From an uncultured Clostridia bacterium (GTDB lineage Bacteria > Bacillota > Clostridia > Christensenellales > UBA1242), in the NCBI GenBank assembly GCA_944359935.1, contig CALVTD010000004.1:1-43284 (forward strand): DNA of 43,284 nucleotides, written 5' to 3'. Positions 35,008 through 43,284 of the stretch are shown here, in pieces. The number at the start of each line of letters is the position of its first letter. The first letter of the stretch is position 1. A program made the position numbers and the translations under genes. The notes under the pieces are model-generated. The model saw nothing but the letters and a program-made list of their open reading frames with translations, had not been told where the DNA came from and ran no database searches.

Positions 35008-38000
35008 ATTTAACCTTAATTCTCTTTCGAGTTTTGATGATTATGATTACAACAACTATTGCAACCACGGCGCCAATCACGATTGCGGCGATTGCCCAAG
35101 CGTTTAGCGGCTCGGTTTTAACAACCTTGTAACTATACAGCAGGTTTCCGCTCATAGACCTTACTGTGATGAAGTAAGTGCCGGTGGCTGAAATTGTTGC
35201 TGAAACAGTGCCAAGTGAAGCGATGTTGTCTGCATTCACATGGAATGCATTGTTTGCAATGTAAATCACGCATTCGCCAACCGCTTCAAAAACTCTTTCC
35301 GCATTGAATGAAACGGTTATGTTGTCGGATGTGGATTCACCCTCGGTTACCGAAACATTGATTGGAACCGAACTTGTGTTAATCCAGTAACTGAATGAGA
35401 ATTCGGTTGGGGTGGTGTAATCATCCCTGTTTAAGTAGTTGTTTGTTGCAATGGTGATTGTGTAATATCCTTCACCAGTTGCCTCATCTAAGAACGAGGT
35501 TACAACATTTTTAAGATATTCCTGCCCATCAACAATCACTGTTTGGAAGGCTTGTTTCAGTGCGTCTGGAATGCTGCCATCGGCATTTTTTGTTATATCT
35601 CCCAAATCATCTTTGACGATGGATTTGATATAGTAGCCGTCATATGGCGAGAACTCGAATGAGTATCTTGATTCGTTTGGATTTACAATTGTGAAATTGT
35701 AAATTTCATGACGAAGTTCAATTCCATTTGAAGCGGTTGCTGAGAAGTAAACGCTGTAATAGCCTGGTTCGCTGAAAGTGAAGGATGAGGTTTCGGCGTT
35801 GTAAGTGAAATCTTGATAAGCCTCGCCGTTCTTTGTGGCGGTTATCATGTTTGCACCACTGCCTGTTGATTGAGCGGTGTAGTAAGAGTTAGGGTTAATT
35901 AAATTTAAACTAACTTCATTATTAAACACGCCTTTTTGAATTGGGTCGGTGGTTTGTTGAACGCCATTTGCATCAGTGAATGTCATGGAGAATGACACAT
36001 CTTTAAGGAATATCAAAGTTAGAGTTGTTGAAGATGCACTTGTTCCAGATGCGAACACCTGTTGGTTGCCGGCGGTGTCTGTGAACGATATTGAATAAGT
36101 TCCCGACCTGTCCAGTTCCACATATGACAGTTGCCTGTTATTGGTGGAGGTTTCATATTTTACTTCTGGATAATATGGCACGCCATCTTTAAGAATTGAA
36201 ATGTTGATCAAGTTGCCAGCAAGGCCATATGAGCGAGAGTAACTTAATTTCAGCACGCCCGAATCAACATTTTCAATGCTGATTGCCGACATTATTGAAC
36301 TTTGCGACAGAATGTCGGTTTGCTCGGCAGAGTTGTAAGTGAAGAACGCTTCTGTAACAGGTGAGGATGTTGGAGGTATGTAGGTTATGAACACCAATCT
36401 ATCGAAAGGTGACACGCCGCCTGTTGGAGGAACGCCTTCAACATAGTTTGTAACCCTGTATGCCACGGTGAGCACGTTGTTGCCTTCATTTATTGGGTCG
36501 CCAACCTGTGAAACTGTGATGTTTTGATAGTCATTAGGCACAATTTCCACAAGTGAAGCAGAGGTGTTGTAGTTTACATTGACAATGTAATATTCCGAAT
36601 GCTCCATGCCGTCCTCAGTTTGATAGTAAGTTGAGGCTTTTTCCACCGTTCTGCCATTGTTGGTTACGCGGTAGAACTCGGTTGAAGAATCCAAAATTTC
36701 AATTCTGTAAAGATTGTATTCATTGGTCAATGTGTCGGTGTATTTTACAAGGAAGTAGTAAATTCCGCTTTGTGAGAAAGTGCTGCCTGACGAAGTGTCT
36801 ACAAAATTTGAACCCAGCGAGCCATCCTCTCTGTAAACTTGCACAGTGAATGGGAAGTCGAAACTAGAAGAGTTTGAATAGGTTAATGTAAGCCTGCTTG
36901 CAAAAGTTTGACCAGACTTTGTAACATTGTAAACCGTTCCGCCAATGTTAACTCTGTATGCGGTGGTGTCTGTTAAAATTTCGTTGGTAACATTTTCACC
37001 ATAGTTGTCTGTAAATCTTAAACTTGAAACAAAGTTGCTTGCATCTTCCTCTGCATCAAGCAGGTGAGGAAGCATTTGGTAAATTTGCATATACACATCT
37101 TTTACAAACAGTGAAGGGTCTCCATTTTCAAGCCCGCTGCCTTCTTCTGCAACCTCATATACTTCAAGTTTAAATTTGAGGTTTGCAAGGTCGCCGCCTG
37201 CAAGATTTGAGAAGGTGTAGGTTACAAGTGTGCCGTTTGTGGAGGAGTTGTAGTCAACCCCAGCCATTGCGTCAACCCAGCCATAGCCACCCCACTTTGT
37301 AACTCTAACATAATGCAACTGATTGTTGAAGTTGTAGTTAAGTGAAACAGGGCTGACAAAGTAGGTTACAAGTTCGCCGTCGGTTGTTTCGTCGTTAATT
37401 TGAACTTCATATCTGTTTGCCTCGCTTGTGATTTCCTCTATTGTGGATTGCCCAAAGATGTGAACAAGAATTGTAGTGTTGCCAAAGTTGTCTGTGATGG
37501 CATACCTTATCTTGCTGCCGTTTGAAGGCAAAGCATTGAAAGCAAAGTTAAACCTTGAATAGAGTTCTTCTAGCGAGGCAACAATGTTGTTTTCGCTTGG
37601 CCACGAAGCAGTATAAACATAACTTGGGTTTGAAAGATTGCTTAAAGCATTAGGGTCGTTTGTTGCTTGATATACCAAGTTGCCGTTGTTTGAAATTTCA
37701 ATTTCAACAGGGAACACGGCATTTGAGTAAGAAACGTTCACATACTCTGCTGCCTGTGAAGAAGACATGCTTGTGTTAAGTTGAACTCCGTCCAGCAGTG
37801 TGAGGTTTACTGCTGCAAAACTTCCTGTAAACCTGTTTGAAATGTTAAGTGAAATTGGTGTGGTTGAGGAAGCGAAGGAATTAAACATGCTTGAAGATGA
37901 AACTGTTTCAATTGCGTTATTTGAAAGCCTGTAAACATATCCGTTGTCAAGCCATGGGCTGAACATATAATATTGTCCGTTAACAGTTACAACAAGCCAC

Positions 38001-41000
38001 TTGTCGCCTTGATAGTTCAAGTTGTTAAGTGTGAAGTTTGTTGAAGAATATAAATCCAAATTTCCAGTTGCAATCTGCGAGTCGCTTGCATACTTTTCTG
38101 TGTCATTGTCGGTGAAGGTGATGCCTTGATAGTCGCGCTCTATGCCATCTTCATAGCCGTTTCCATCGTCAACCGAGAAGTAATAAACAATGTAGAATGT
38201 CAGGTTGCCGGCAAGGTCCTCTTCAACAATTTGATAGTAGGTGCCAGGTGTAATCGATATGCCGTCTGCCATGTCTTGATAAGCAGAGGCGGTGAAATCG
38301 CTGTAAGATTCTTCATATGTGCTGTTGTATGGGTCGTCAATCTGTCTGTAATAAGCCTTGATTGTTGCGCCATTATAACTGCTCGCATTTGCGCTGTTGC
38401 CGTTTTCACTTGCCATTGCGCTTAGATTGTCAAAGAAGGCTTCGTCAACAAGATAACTGTAATTTCTAAGCTCCCCAGTTGTTGTGTTTACAGTGATGTT
38501 GTAAGCGGCCTCTTGTGCAGTTGCAACGGTGCGATATTCGACATCCAAATATGTTCGCAAAGTTGTGTCAGTGAGTGGCAGTGCCTGTGAAGCAACGCCT
38601 TGCAAGCCATTTATCAAACTGTTCACTGTTTCAAACGAAGCCTGTTTATCCACGGTTACGCGTTTAGTCGTGCGTGAATAGTAAGCGTCGTCGTGCCCCT
38701 CAAACTGCATGGTTAAGTTTACGGTTGAGTTGTTTTGGTAAATGCCAAGTGCTTCTAAGTCCACAGTCAAATAGTTGGTTGTAACGCCGCGGCTGTCGGT
38801 GCTGCTTGAATAGGAAAGTGCGCCAAGAAGTGTGGCATTTTCGGTTTGCAGTGAAATTTCGCCGTTGTTGATTATGATAACATTTGATGTGGAAGAGTAT
38901 TGGCTGTTTGCATAGGTGATTTGAATGTAGTTTTTGTCGATGTCGGCGATATATCTGTTGTTCAAATCTTCCCAAGAGTAAGTTATTGTTTTTGAATTTG
39001 TGTAGTAATTTGGCACTTGTGCAGTGTCGTCAAGCGTTGAAAGTGGTGCGCCCGATTGTGTGATTGTGAATTCAGGGCTTGTGTCTTCAATTTCAAAAGC
39101 GAATTTGTAATTCTTTCTAAAATTGTTGCTGCTGTTGGAGTCTGCGTTATAGCCCTGTGTGATTGTTACATAGTAGGTGCCAGGTTGTGTGAATTGTGAA
39201 ACTGGCGAGCCGCTCTCATCCAAGAAAGTTAAATATCCATCTGCGCCAGCGGTTGAAGTGTAGGTGCGGGTTGTGCCATCGCTGCTGGTGAAAGAGATGT
39301 TTGCAACAAGTTCGTAGTAAGAAATTGTTGAATATTCGTCATCTTCGTTAAATCTAGTTAAATAATCATTGGCGATGCTTGAAAATGAAAGTGAATAGTC
39401 GTTTTCATCTCTAATTTCTTGATTGTAGATGGTGTATTTGTATTGTGGGATATACAAACTTACTGGAAGTTTGTTTGTGGTAAGGGTTGTGTTTGGAGAG
39501 AGGTCATTAGTCCAATTTGTGATGTTTTCTGTGTAGAAACTTTCTCCAGAAGGCAACATTTCATCATCTTGATAGTATGGGAATGCAACGGAAATAACCC
39601 CAGAGTTAGGTGAAATGCCGTCATACATGTTAATCATGATGTCGCCGCCAACAACGCTCTCCAAAGAGGTGTCGCTGCTTTGGCTGGTTCCATCAGGAAC
39701 AGGTTCGATTGCTGCGCCATCAGTATAGAAAGCATAGTCTGCAATTTGGTCGAACTCATAAAGCCTAATTCTTGTTCCGGTGCTTTCATCGAAATACTCT
39801 GTTACAGGCACTCCGTCAGCCGTAACAAATTCTCCGCTTTCAGTTGCTTTATAGCGCAGGTCGTAGGCTGGGAATTCGCCGTTAACAACAAGTTGCAGGA
39901 TGTTTTGATGCAGAGTTGCTGTTATGGTTTGACCACCAATTTGGTAAGTTCTGTTTGTAACAGTGAAGCCGATTGTTTCCGGCGAGGTGAGCACGCCGTA
40001 TCTATCAACAGTGGAAGTGATGTTTCTTTGATAGTAATCAAACACATCAATGGTGTAAGTTTCGCCAGTCATATATGTTCTCGTTACAACATATTTGCCA
40101 GCGCTGGTCATTTGTTCGGCAACATTTATTTGCCTTTCAATTGTTTCCGTGCTTGCACCGTCTGTTTCAAAGTCATAGACAATTTGAGTAAACTCAGGTG
40201 TGGCAGCAAGCGTGCGATAGTAAACATACCTTATTTGCCCGTCATTAGTAAGATAGGTTTGCACTGCTGTTTGGTATGGATAATAACTAAGCGTAACCTG
40301 AGCGACTTGGGTTGTGGTGTTGTCGTCATGCTCTATCGTTGGCATGAATGAAAGGTAAAGAATTGTTTCAATTGAGGTTGGGTTATAGTAACTTGACCTT
40401 GACATCAATCCCTCATCCTGATCTACAACATCGATGTTGGCATATGCTGCATCTGTGAGGGCCATGTTGGTTTGGGTGCCGTTTTGGGTTTCTTTATAGT
40501 AAATTTGTGTTAAAGATTGGTCGCCCGTCACCCTCAAATATTGATAGTTTGATGCATATTGCATGTATCTTTGCAGTTCTGTTTCACCTGCACCCTCGGT
40601 GTTGGAGGCATCCCTGATAAGGAAGATGTATGTGCCCTCCATGTCAACGAAAGTCATGCTTTGCAAAGCAACACCGTTTATGTAAAGCGAGCCGTCCTCG
40701 CCTTGGGTTGCCGTTGCGGTTTGCCCTGTGGTGGAGGTGAGCGCCAAAGAGCCAGGAACGCCATAGTAATAAACCATTAGTCCGTTTGCGCTATACAAAT
40801 AGATGTTTGCCTCATGCAAGGTTTGTCCATTTATTTGATATTCGCCTGTGCCAGGCGCGATTGTTGCAGTTACGGTTTCACCAGTTTGCGCATTGATGTA
40901 GTTTGTGCCAGTGGTGGTGGAGTAGTAGTAAGTTATAACTCCGTTTACATCTGTGTAATGCACGGTGTATGAAAATTGAATGTCTGTGCTGTTGCCGGTT

Positions 41001-43284
41001 GTTAAAACATAGTCTTCGGTGTCTTTATGTTTAAAAGCAAAGGTGTTGTTGATTTCGCAGAGATAGTAACTGCCATCCTTGCCATAGCCGATTGAACCGG
41101 CTGAGGATGAAGAACTTGAATAAGTTTGAATTGAATCAATGAATTGTTGCAATGCAGTGACAATTTCCTCGTCGTAAACGCCGTCTTTATTCATATAAAC
41201 GCTTTCATCAAAGTTGCCGTTGTTGTAGCCGTTTACTTGAATTGCCTTGTAGTCGCCCCAATAAAGTGTTGCGTCATTTGTTACAGTGTGGTTTGCGCTG
41301 ATAAGTGAATAGCCGTCAGCGGTGTAAAGCACAAAGTATGGCTGAGTGTTGTCAAGCAAGATTATTTGAATTTCACTGTTGCCGGCTTGGTCATAAATTT
41401 GGAAGATGTAAAGCCCAGCATTGGATTTTACATATGACGATGGCACGATGTTGTTGTTTGAAACAAGTGAGGATGCGTTTGAATAATCAATCCAAGAGTT
41501 GGAAGTGCCCGACATGTTTAAAACGCCGTCTGTTGCCAAAATTCCATTTCTAAGCAGCGCGCCCAGCAAGTTGGAGAGGTTTGCTTGGTCTACGCTGGAA
41601 TAATAGTCCGCATAATCAAGCGCATAGTATTTGTATTTTCCATATGTTCTTGCACCGCTTGCCTTCACATTTTGCCAAGAGAACACAAAGTTTTGGTTTG
41701 TTGCATATTGTTCCAGCATGTTGCCAATGCGATAGTCGTTGTTTGCGCCACTGGTGTAAACTGAGTATGCAGCCAAATCTTGAATGTTTTGCCTGTCAAT
41801 GGTGAAGGAAGATGTGCTAGGGTCTTCGGCTGTGCCTTGTTTGCCATAGTAAACTTTGATGGTGTAGTTGCCTTCTTGCGAGAAGATGTATTCGCCGCGC
41901 TCATTGAAAGTGATAACGCCAGAAGAGGTGCTGCTGTTTATAAAGTCATATCTTTCATATTCAAATGTTACATCAGAGTGGAATGGATTTGCGAAGTCAG
42001 CATATGTAAGTTTCACTTCCTCCGCATTTGTGTATTCTCTGGATAACAGTTGTTCCCAGTCATAAGCCTCGGTTTCTTCATTGTAATCGCCGCGTGCTTG
42101 CATTGTGAAAGAAGGCGCGGTTTTGTCAATGGTGAAGTAGAAGTATTGAGAGAAGTGTTCGCCAGCGTTGCTTGCGTCAATTGCACCAGCATTGTTGGTG
42201 TATGAGGCAAAGTTGTAGGTTAGTTTTATAAAATAAGTTCCAGGTGAATTGATTGTGGAGGTGATGTCGCTAATCGAGCCGTATGAAGTCCATTCGTTTT
42301 CATTCCGCTCATTTTTAATCAACACCCAAGCCTCAATAGTTGTCGCATCTGTTTCGCTGATTTGGCTGAGGTTTGTGGTGAAACGAAGAGGTGTTTGATC
42401 GGTTGAAACAGGTGTGATACCTTGCTGCTCATCTATAAGCCAATTCATAAAATCGTCAAGACCAGTGCGTTCAGCATCGTCCCAAAGGTGTGTCACATCA
42501 GCGCCTTGCGAGACTTGGTTGTATGTGGTGGAAGTTTCAGTAGTTACATTTTCAATAAGTTTGAATTCTTGATATTGGTTGGTGGCATAATCGGTGTAGG
42601 AGAGTTGTGCGCCGAACAAATATGCTTTTTGGTCCAGCACGCCTTCGTAAGGAATTGTGTAGATGAAATAATCTCCACCGTTTTCAAATGTGTAAATAAG
42701 TTCAAAGTTAAAGTTGTATTGTCCAACATCATTGAAATAAACCCTTACATTGCCGTTGTCGGCTGCATTTTCGTCATTTACAACCATTGTTTGATAAACG
42801 AAATCAGGCCCAGTGACCGTGCCGGTTTCTGGGTTGTATTGCAAGGTTTCGCTTTCAGTGTTGTTGTTATAATATTTGGTTACAGTAAGCCTTACTTTGT
42901 TTGGGTCGAAAGATATGTAAGGTAAGTTTTCGCTGCCATAGTTGTAAAAGTAGTTGTATCTATACATCGAGGATTCGCTTGGCGTTCTTGTGAAAGAGTT
43001 GTAAGAAAGGCGTGGTGCGTTTTGGTCTGCCGTAGACTCAAAATATTCGCTTGCCTGCAAGAAGAAGCAGGAATATGAAAATGACTGAGAGGTGAGGATG
43101 TTTGAAATTTCTGTGTCATTTCCAGAGCCTGAGCCTTCCACAAGCGTGGTGTCGTAAAGGTCATATTGCACTTCAATTCTAAGCACGCCGGTTTGGTTGG
43201 TGGTTAATATTGCTGGCTCAAAAGTGAAGGATGTTCCATCGTATGAAACACTGCCAGCGGTAGTTTGAGGAGTTGAAGCCGCGG
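35006..43284 (-). CDS. Giant cell-surface protein with Ig-like repeats and C-terminal membrane anchor, N-terminus outside window
   Basis: The frame is open from the window edge (43284) to the stop at 35006, at least 2758 residues; a GTG at 43186 is only an internal codon, because the frame continues upstream without a stop (…FEPAILTTNQTG). The sequence is rich in Tyr, Ser, Thr, Asn and Gly with almost no Cys. At least ten times a strand pattern ending an Ig-like domain recurs: PGTYFIKLTYN, EGNYTIKVYYG, AGLYIFQIYDQAGNS, PGTYYVTITQGY, SGIYYFLVKYTDT, SGTYSISFTDTAGNQ, PGYYSVYFSATASNG, TGTYFITVRSMSGN. It ends with one membrane helix (AWAIAAIVIGAVVAIVVVII) and KTRKRIKVK, with no LPxTG. This is an exported, membrane-anchored fibre or adhesin; ligand unknown. 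The signal peptide should lie beyond the window. Confidence 0.9.
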   Translation of the reverse strand, partial: AASTPQTTAGSVSYDGTSFTFEPAILTTNQTGVLRIEVQYDLYDTTLVEGSGSGNDTEISNILTSQSFSYSCFFLQASEYFESTADQNAPRLSYNSFTRTPSESSMYRYNYFYNYGSENLPYISFDPNKVRLTVTKYYNNNTESETLQYNPETGTVTGPDFVYQTMVVNDENAADNGNVRVYFNDVGQYNFNFELIYTFENGGDYFIYTIPYEGVLDQKAYLFGAQLSYTDYATNQYQEFKLIENVTTETSTTYNQVSQGADVTHLWDDAERTGLDDFMNWLIDEQQGITPVSTDQTPLRFTTNLSQISETDATTIEAWVLIKNERNENEWTSYGSISDITSTINSPGTYFIKLTYNFASYTNNAGAIDASNAGEHFSQYFYFTIDKTAPSFTMQARGDYNEETEAYDWEQLLSREYTNAEEVKLTYADFANPFHSDVTFEYERYDFINSSTSSGVITFNERGEYIFSQEGNYTIKVYYGKQGTAEDPSTSSFTIDRQNIQDLAAYSVYTSGANNDYRIGNMLEQYATNQNFVFSWQNVKASGARTYGKYKYYALDYADYYSSVDQANLSNLLGALLRNGILATDGVLNMSGTSNSWIDYSNASSLVSNNNIVPSSYVKSNAGLYIFQIYDQAGNSEIQIILLDNTQPYFVLYTADGYSLISANHTVTNDATLYWGDYKAIQVNGYNNGNFDESVYMNKDGVYDEEIVTALQQFIDSIQTYSSSSSSAGSIGYGKDGSYYLCEINNTFAFKHKDTEDYVLTTGNSTDIQFSYTVHYTDVNGVITYYYSTTTGTNYINAQTGETVTATIAPGTGEYQINGQTLHEANIYLYSANGLMVYYYGVPGSLALTSTTGQTATATQGEDGSLYINGVALQSMTFVDMEGTYIFLIRDASNTEGAGETELQRYMQYASNYQYLRVTGDQSLTQIYYKETQNGTQTNMALTDAAYANIDVVDQDEGLMSRSSYYNPTSIETILYLSFMPTIEHDDNTTTQVAQVTLSYYPYQTAVQTYLTNDGQIRYVYYRTLAATPEFTQIVYDFETDGASTETIERQINVAEQMTSAGKYVVTRTYMTGETYTIDVFDYYQRNITSTVDRYGVLTSPETIGFTVTNRTYQIGGQTITATLHQNILQLVVNGEFPAYDLRYKATESGEFVTADGVPVTEYFDESTGTRIRLYEFDQIADYAFYTDGAAIEPVPDGTSQSSDTSLESVVGGDIMINMYDGISPNSGVISVAFPYYQDDEMLPSGESFYTENITNWTNDLSPNTTLTTNKLPVSLYIPQYKYTIYNQEIRDENDYSLSFSSIANDYLTRFNEDDEYSTISYYELVANISFTSSDGTTRTYTSTAGADGYLTFLDESGSPVSQFTQPGTYYVTITQGYNADSNSSNNFRKNYKFAFEIEDTSPEFTITQSGAPLSTLDDTAQVPNYYTNSKTITYSWEDLNNRYIADIDKNYIQITYANSQYSSTSNVIIINNGEISLQTENATLLGALSYSSSTDSRGVTTNYLTVDLEALGIYQNNSTVNLTMQFEGHDDAYYSRTTKRVTVDKQASFETVNSLINGLQGVASQALPLTDTTLRTYLDVEYRTVATAQEAAYNITVNTTTGELRNYSYLVDEAFFDNLSAMASENGNSANASSYNGATIKAYYRQIDDPYNSTYEESYSDFTASAYQDMADGISITPGTYYQIVEEDLAGNLTFYIVYYFSVDDGNGYEDGIERDYQGITFTDNDTEKYASDSQIATGNLDLYSSTNFTLNNLNYQGDKWLVVTVNGQYYMFSPWLDNGYVYRLSNNAIETVSSSSMFNSFASSTTPISLNISNRFTGSFAAVNLTLLDGVQLNTSMSSSQAAEYVNVSYSNAVFPVEIEISNNGNLVYQATNDPNALSNLSNPSYVYTASWPSENNIVASLEELYSRFNFAFNALPSNGSKIRYAITDNFGNTTILVHIFGQSTIEEITSEANRYEVQINDETTDGELVTYFVSPVSLNYNFNNQLHYVRVTKWGGYGWVDAMAGVDYNSSTNGTLVTYTFSNLAGGDLANLKFKLEVYEVAEEGSGLENGDPSLFVKDVYMQIYQMLPHLLDAEEDASNFVSSLRFTDNYGENVTNEILTDTTAYRVNIGGTVYNVTKSGQTFASRLTLTYSNSSSFDFPFTVQVYREDGSLGSNFVDTSSGSTFSQSGIYYFLVKYTDTLTNEYNLYRIEILDSSTEFYRVTNNGRTVEKASTYYQTEDGMEHSEYYIVNVNYNTSASLVEIVPNDYQNITVSQVGDPINEGNNVLTVAYRVTNYVEGVPPTGGVSPFDRLVFITYIPPTSSPVTEAFFTYNSAEQTDILSQSSIMSAISIENVDSGVLKLSYSRSYGLAGNLINISILKDGVPYYPEVKYETSTNNRQLSYVELDRSGTYSISFTDTAGNQQVFASGTSASSTTLTLIFLKDVSFSMTFTDANGVQQTTDPIQKGVFNNEVSLNLINPNSYYTAQSTGSGANMITATKNGEAYQDFTYNAETSSFTFSEPGYYSVYFSATASNGIELRHEIYNFTIVNPNESRYSFEFSPYDGYYIKSIVKDDLGDITKNADGSIPDALKQAFQTVIVDGQEYLKNVVTSFLDEATGEGYYTITIATNNYLNRDDYTTPTEFSFSYWINTSSVPINVSVTEGESTSDNITVSFNAERVFEAVGECVIYIANNAFHVNADNIASLGTVSATISATGTYFITVRSMSGNLLYSYKVVKTEPLNAWAIAAIVIGAVVAIVVVIIIIKTRKRIKVK

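Noticed and set aside
35006..35110. Sortase (LPxTG) anchor in the giant protein
   Set aside because: No LPxTG-like motif precedes the last hydrophobic helix; the ending fits a plain membrane anchor with a basic tail.
43184..43186. GTG at 43186 as the true start of the giant protein
   Set aside because: The frame continues upstream without a stop to the window edge with the same composition, and the peptide after the GTG is no signal sequence.

Overview
The window looks like a chromosome segment of a low-GC Gram-positive bacterium (Bacillota, clostridial type, probably an uncultured gut lineage). Evidence: strong AGGAGG-type ribosome-binding sites; classical TTGACA-17-TATAAT promoters; many stem-loop plus T-run terminators; and Bacillota-style gene blocks (mrnC-rlmB-sigH; rpmG-secE-nusG-rplK-rplA; rpsF-ssb-rpsR; rpmE-yqhQ/prmC-prfA; dnaX-ybaB-recR). 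A finer placement cannot be read from the sequence.

Layout. 1-2590: remnant or end of a mobile element beside an initiator tRNA-fMet gene, with a small membrane protein (cut by the window edge), a GIY-YIG/DUF4357 protein, a winged-helix protein, several inverted repeats and a duplicated tRNA 3' end. 2719-8160 (minus): one probable operon, unknown 893-aa membrane protein, ychF, mrnC, rlmB, sigH-like sigma factor. 8321-11035: secA, followed by a gene-free stretch of about 400 bp packed with palindromes. 11439-13282: accessory island with two paralogous XRE regulators, a DUF6794-like gene, twin operator-like palindromes, and a possible toxin/immunity pair. 13501-17557: ribosomal and translation genes, including a fused DUF1385-PrmC protein. 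17578-21376: AT-rich glycosyltransferase, rplI, a DUF1540-like gene and two unknown genes. 21534-30120: flippase, dus, pgk, tpiA, dnaX (with a clear -1 frameshift/slippage site), ybaB, recR, argS. 30228-33256: a 46-aa orphan protein, an orphan HicB-like protein, and the rpmG-secE-nusG-rplK-rplA operon with an attenuator-like hairpin and a rplK leader structure. 33300-34982: a cluster of DnaA boxes around the promoter of a protein made of about twelve 26-residue repeats. 35006-43284: a giant Ig-like-repeat surface protein with a C-terminal membrane anchor, whose N-terminus lies outside the window.

Most genes are housekeeping. The novelty is in (i) the DnaA-box-flanked 26-aa repeat gene, (ii) the palindrome-dense region after secA, (iii) the XRE/DUF6794 switch with CTGA-N7-TCAG operators next to a putative toxin-immunity pair, (iv) the tRNA-fMet element junction with an attenuated GIY-YIG gene, (v) dnaX recoding and the apparently leaderless dus and dnaX mRNAs, and (vi) the giant adhesin-like protein. 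All functional calls come from reading motifs by eye; no database search was run.
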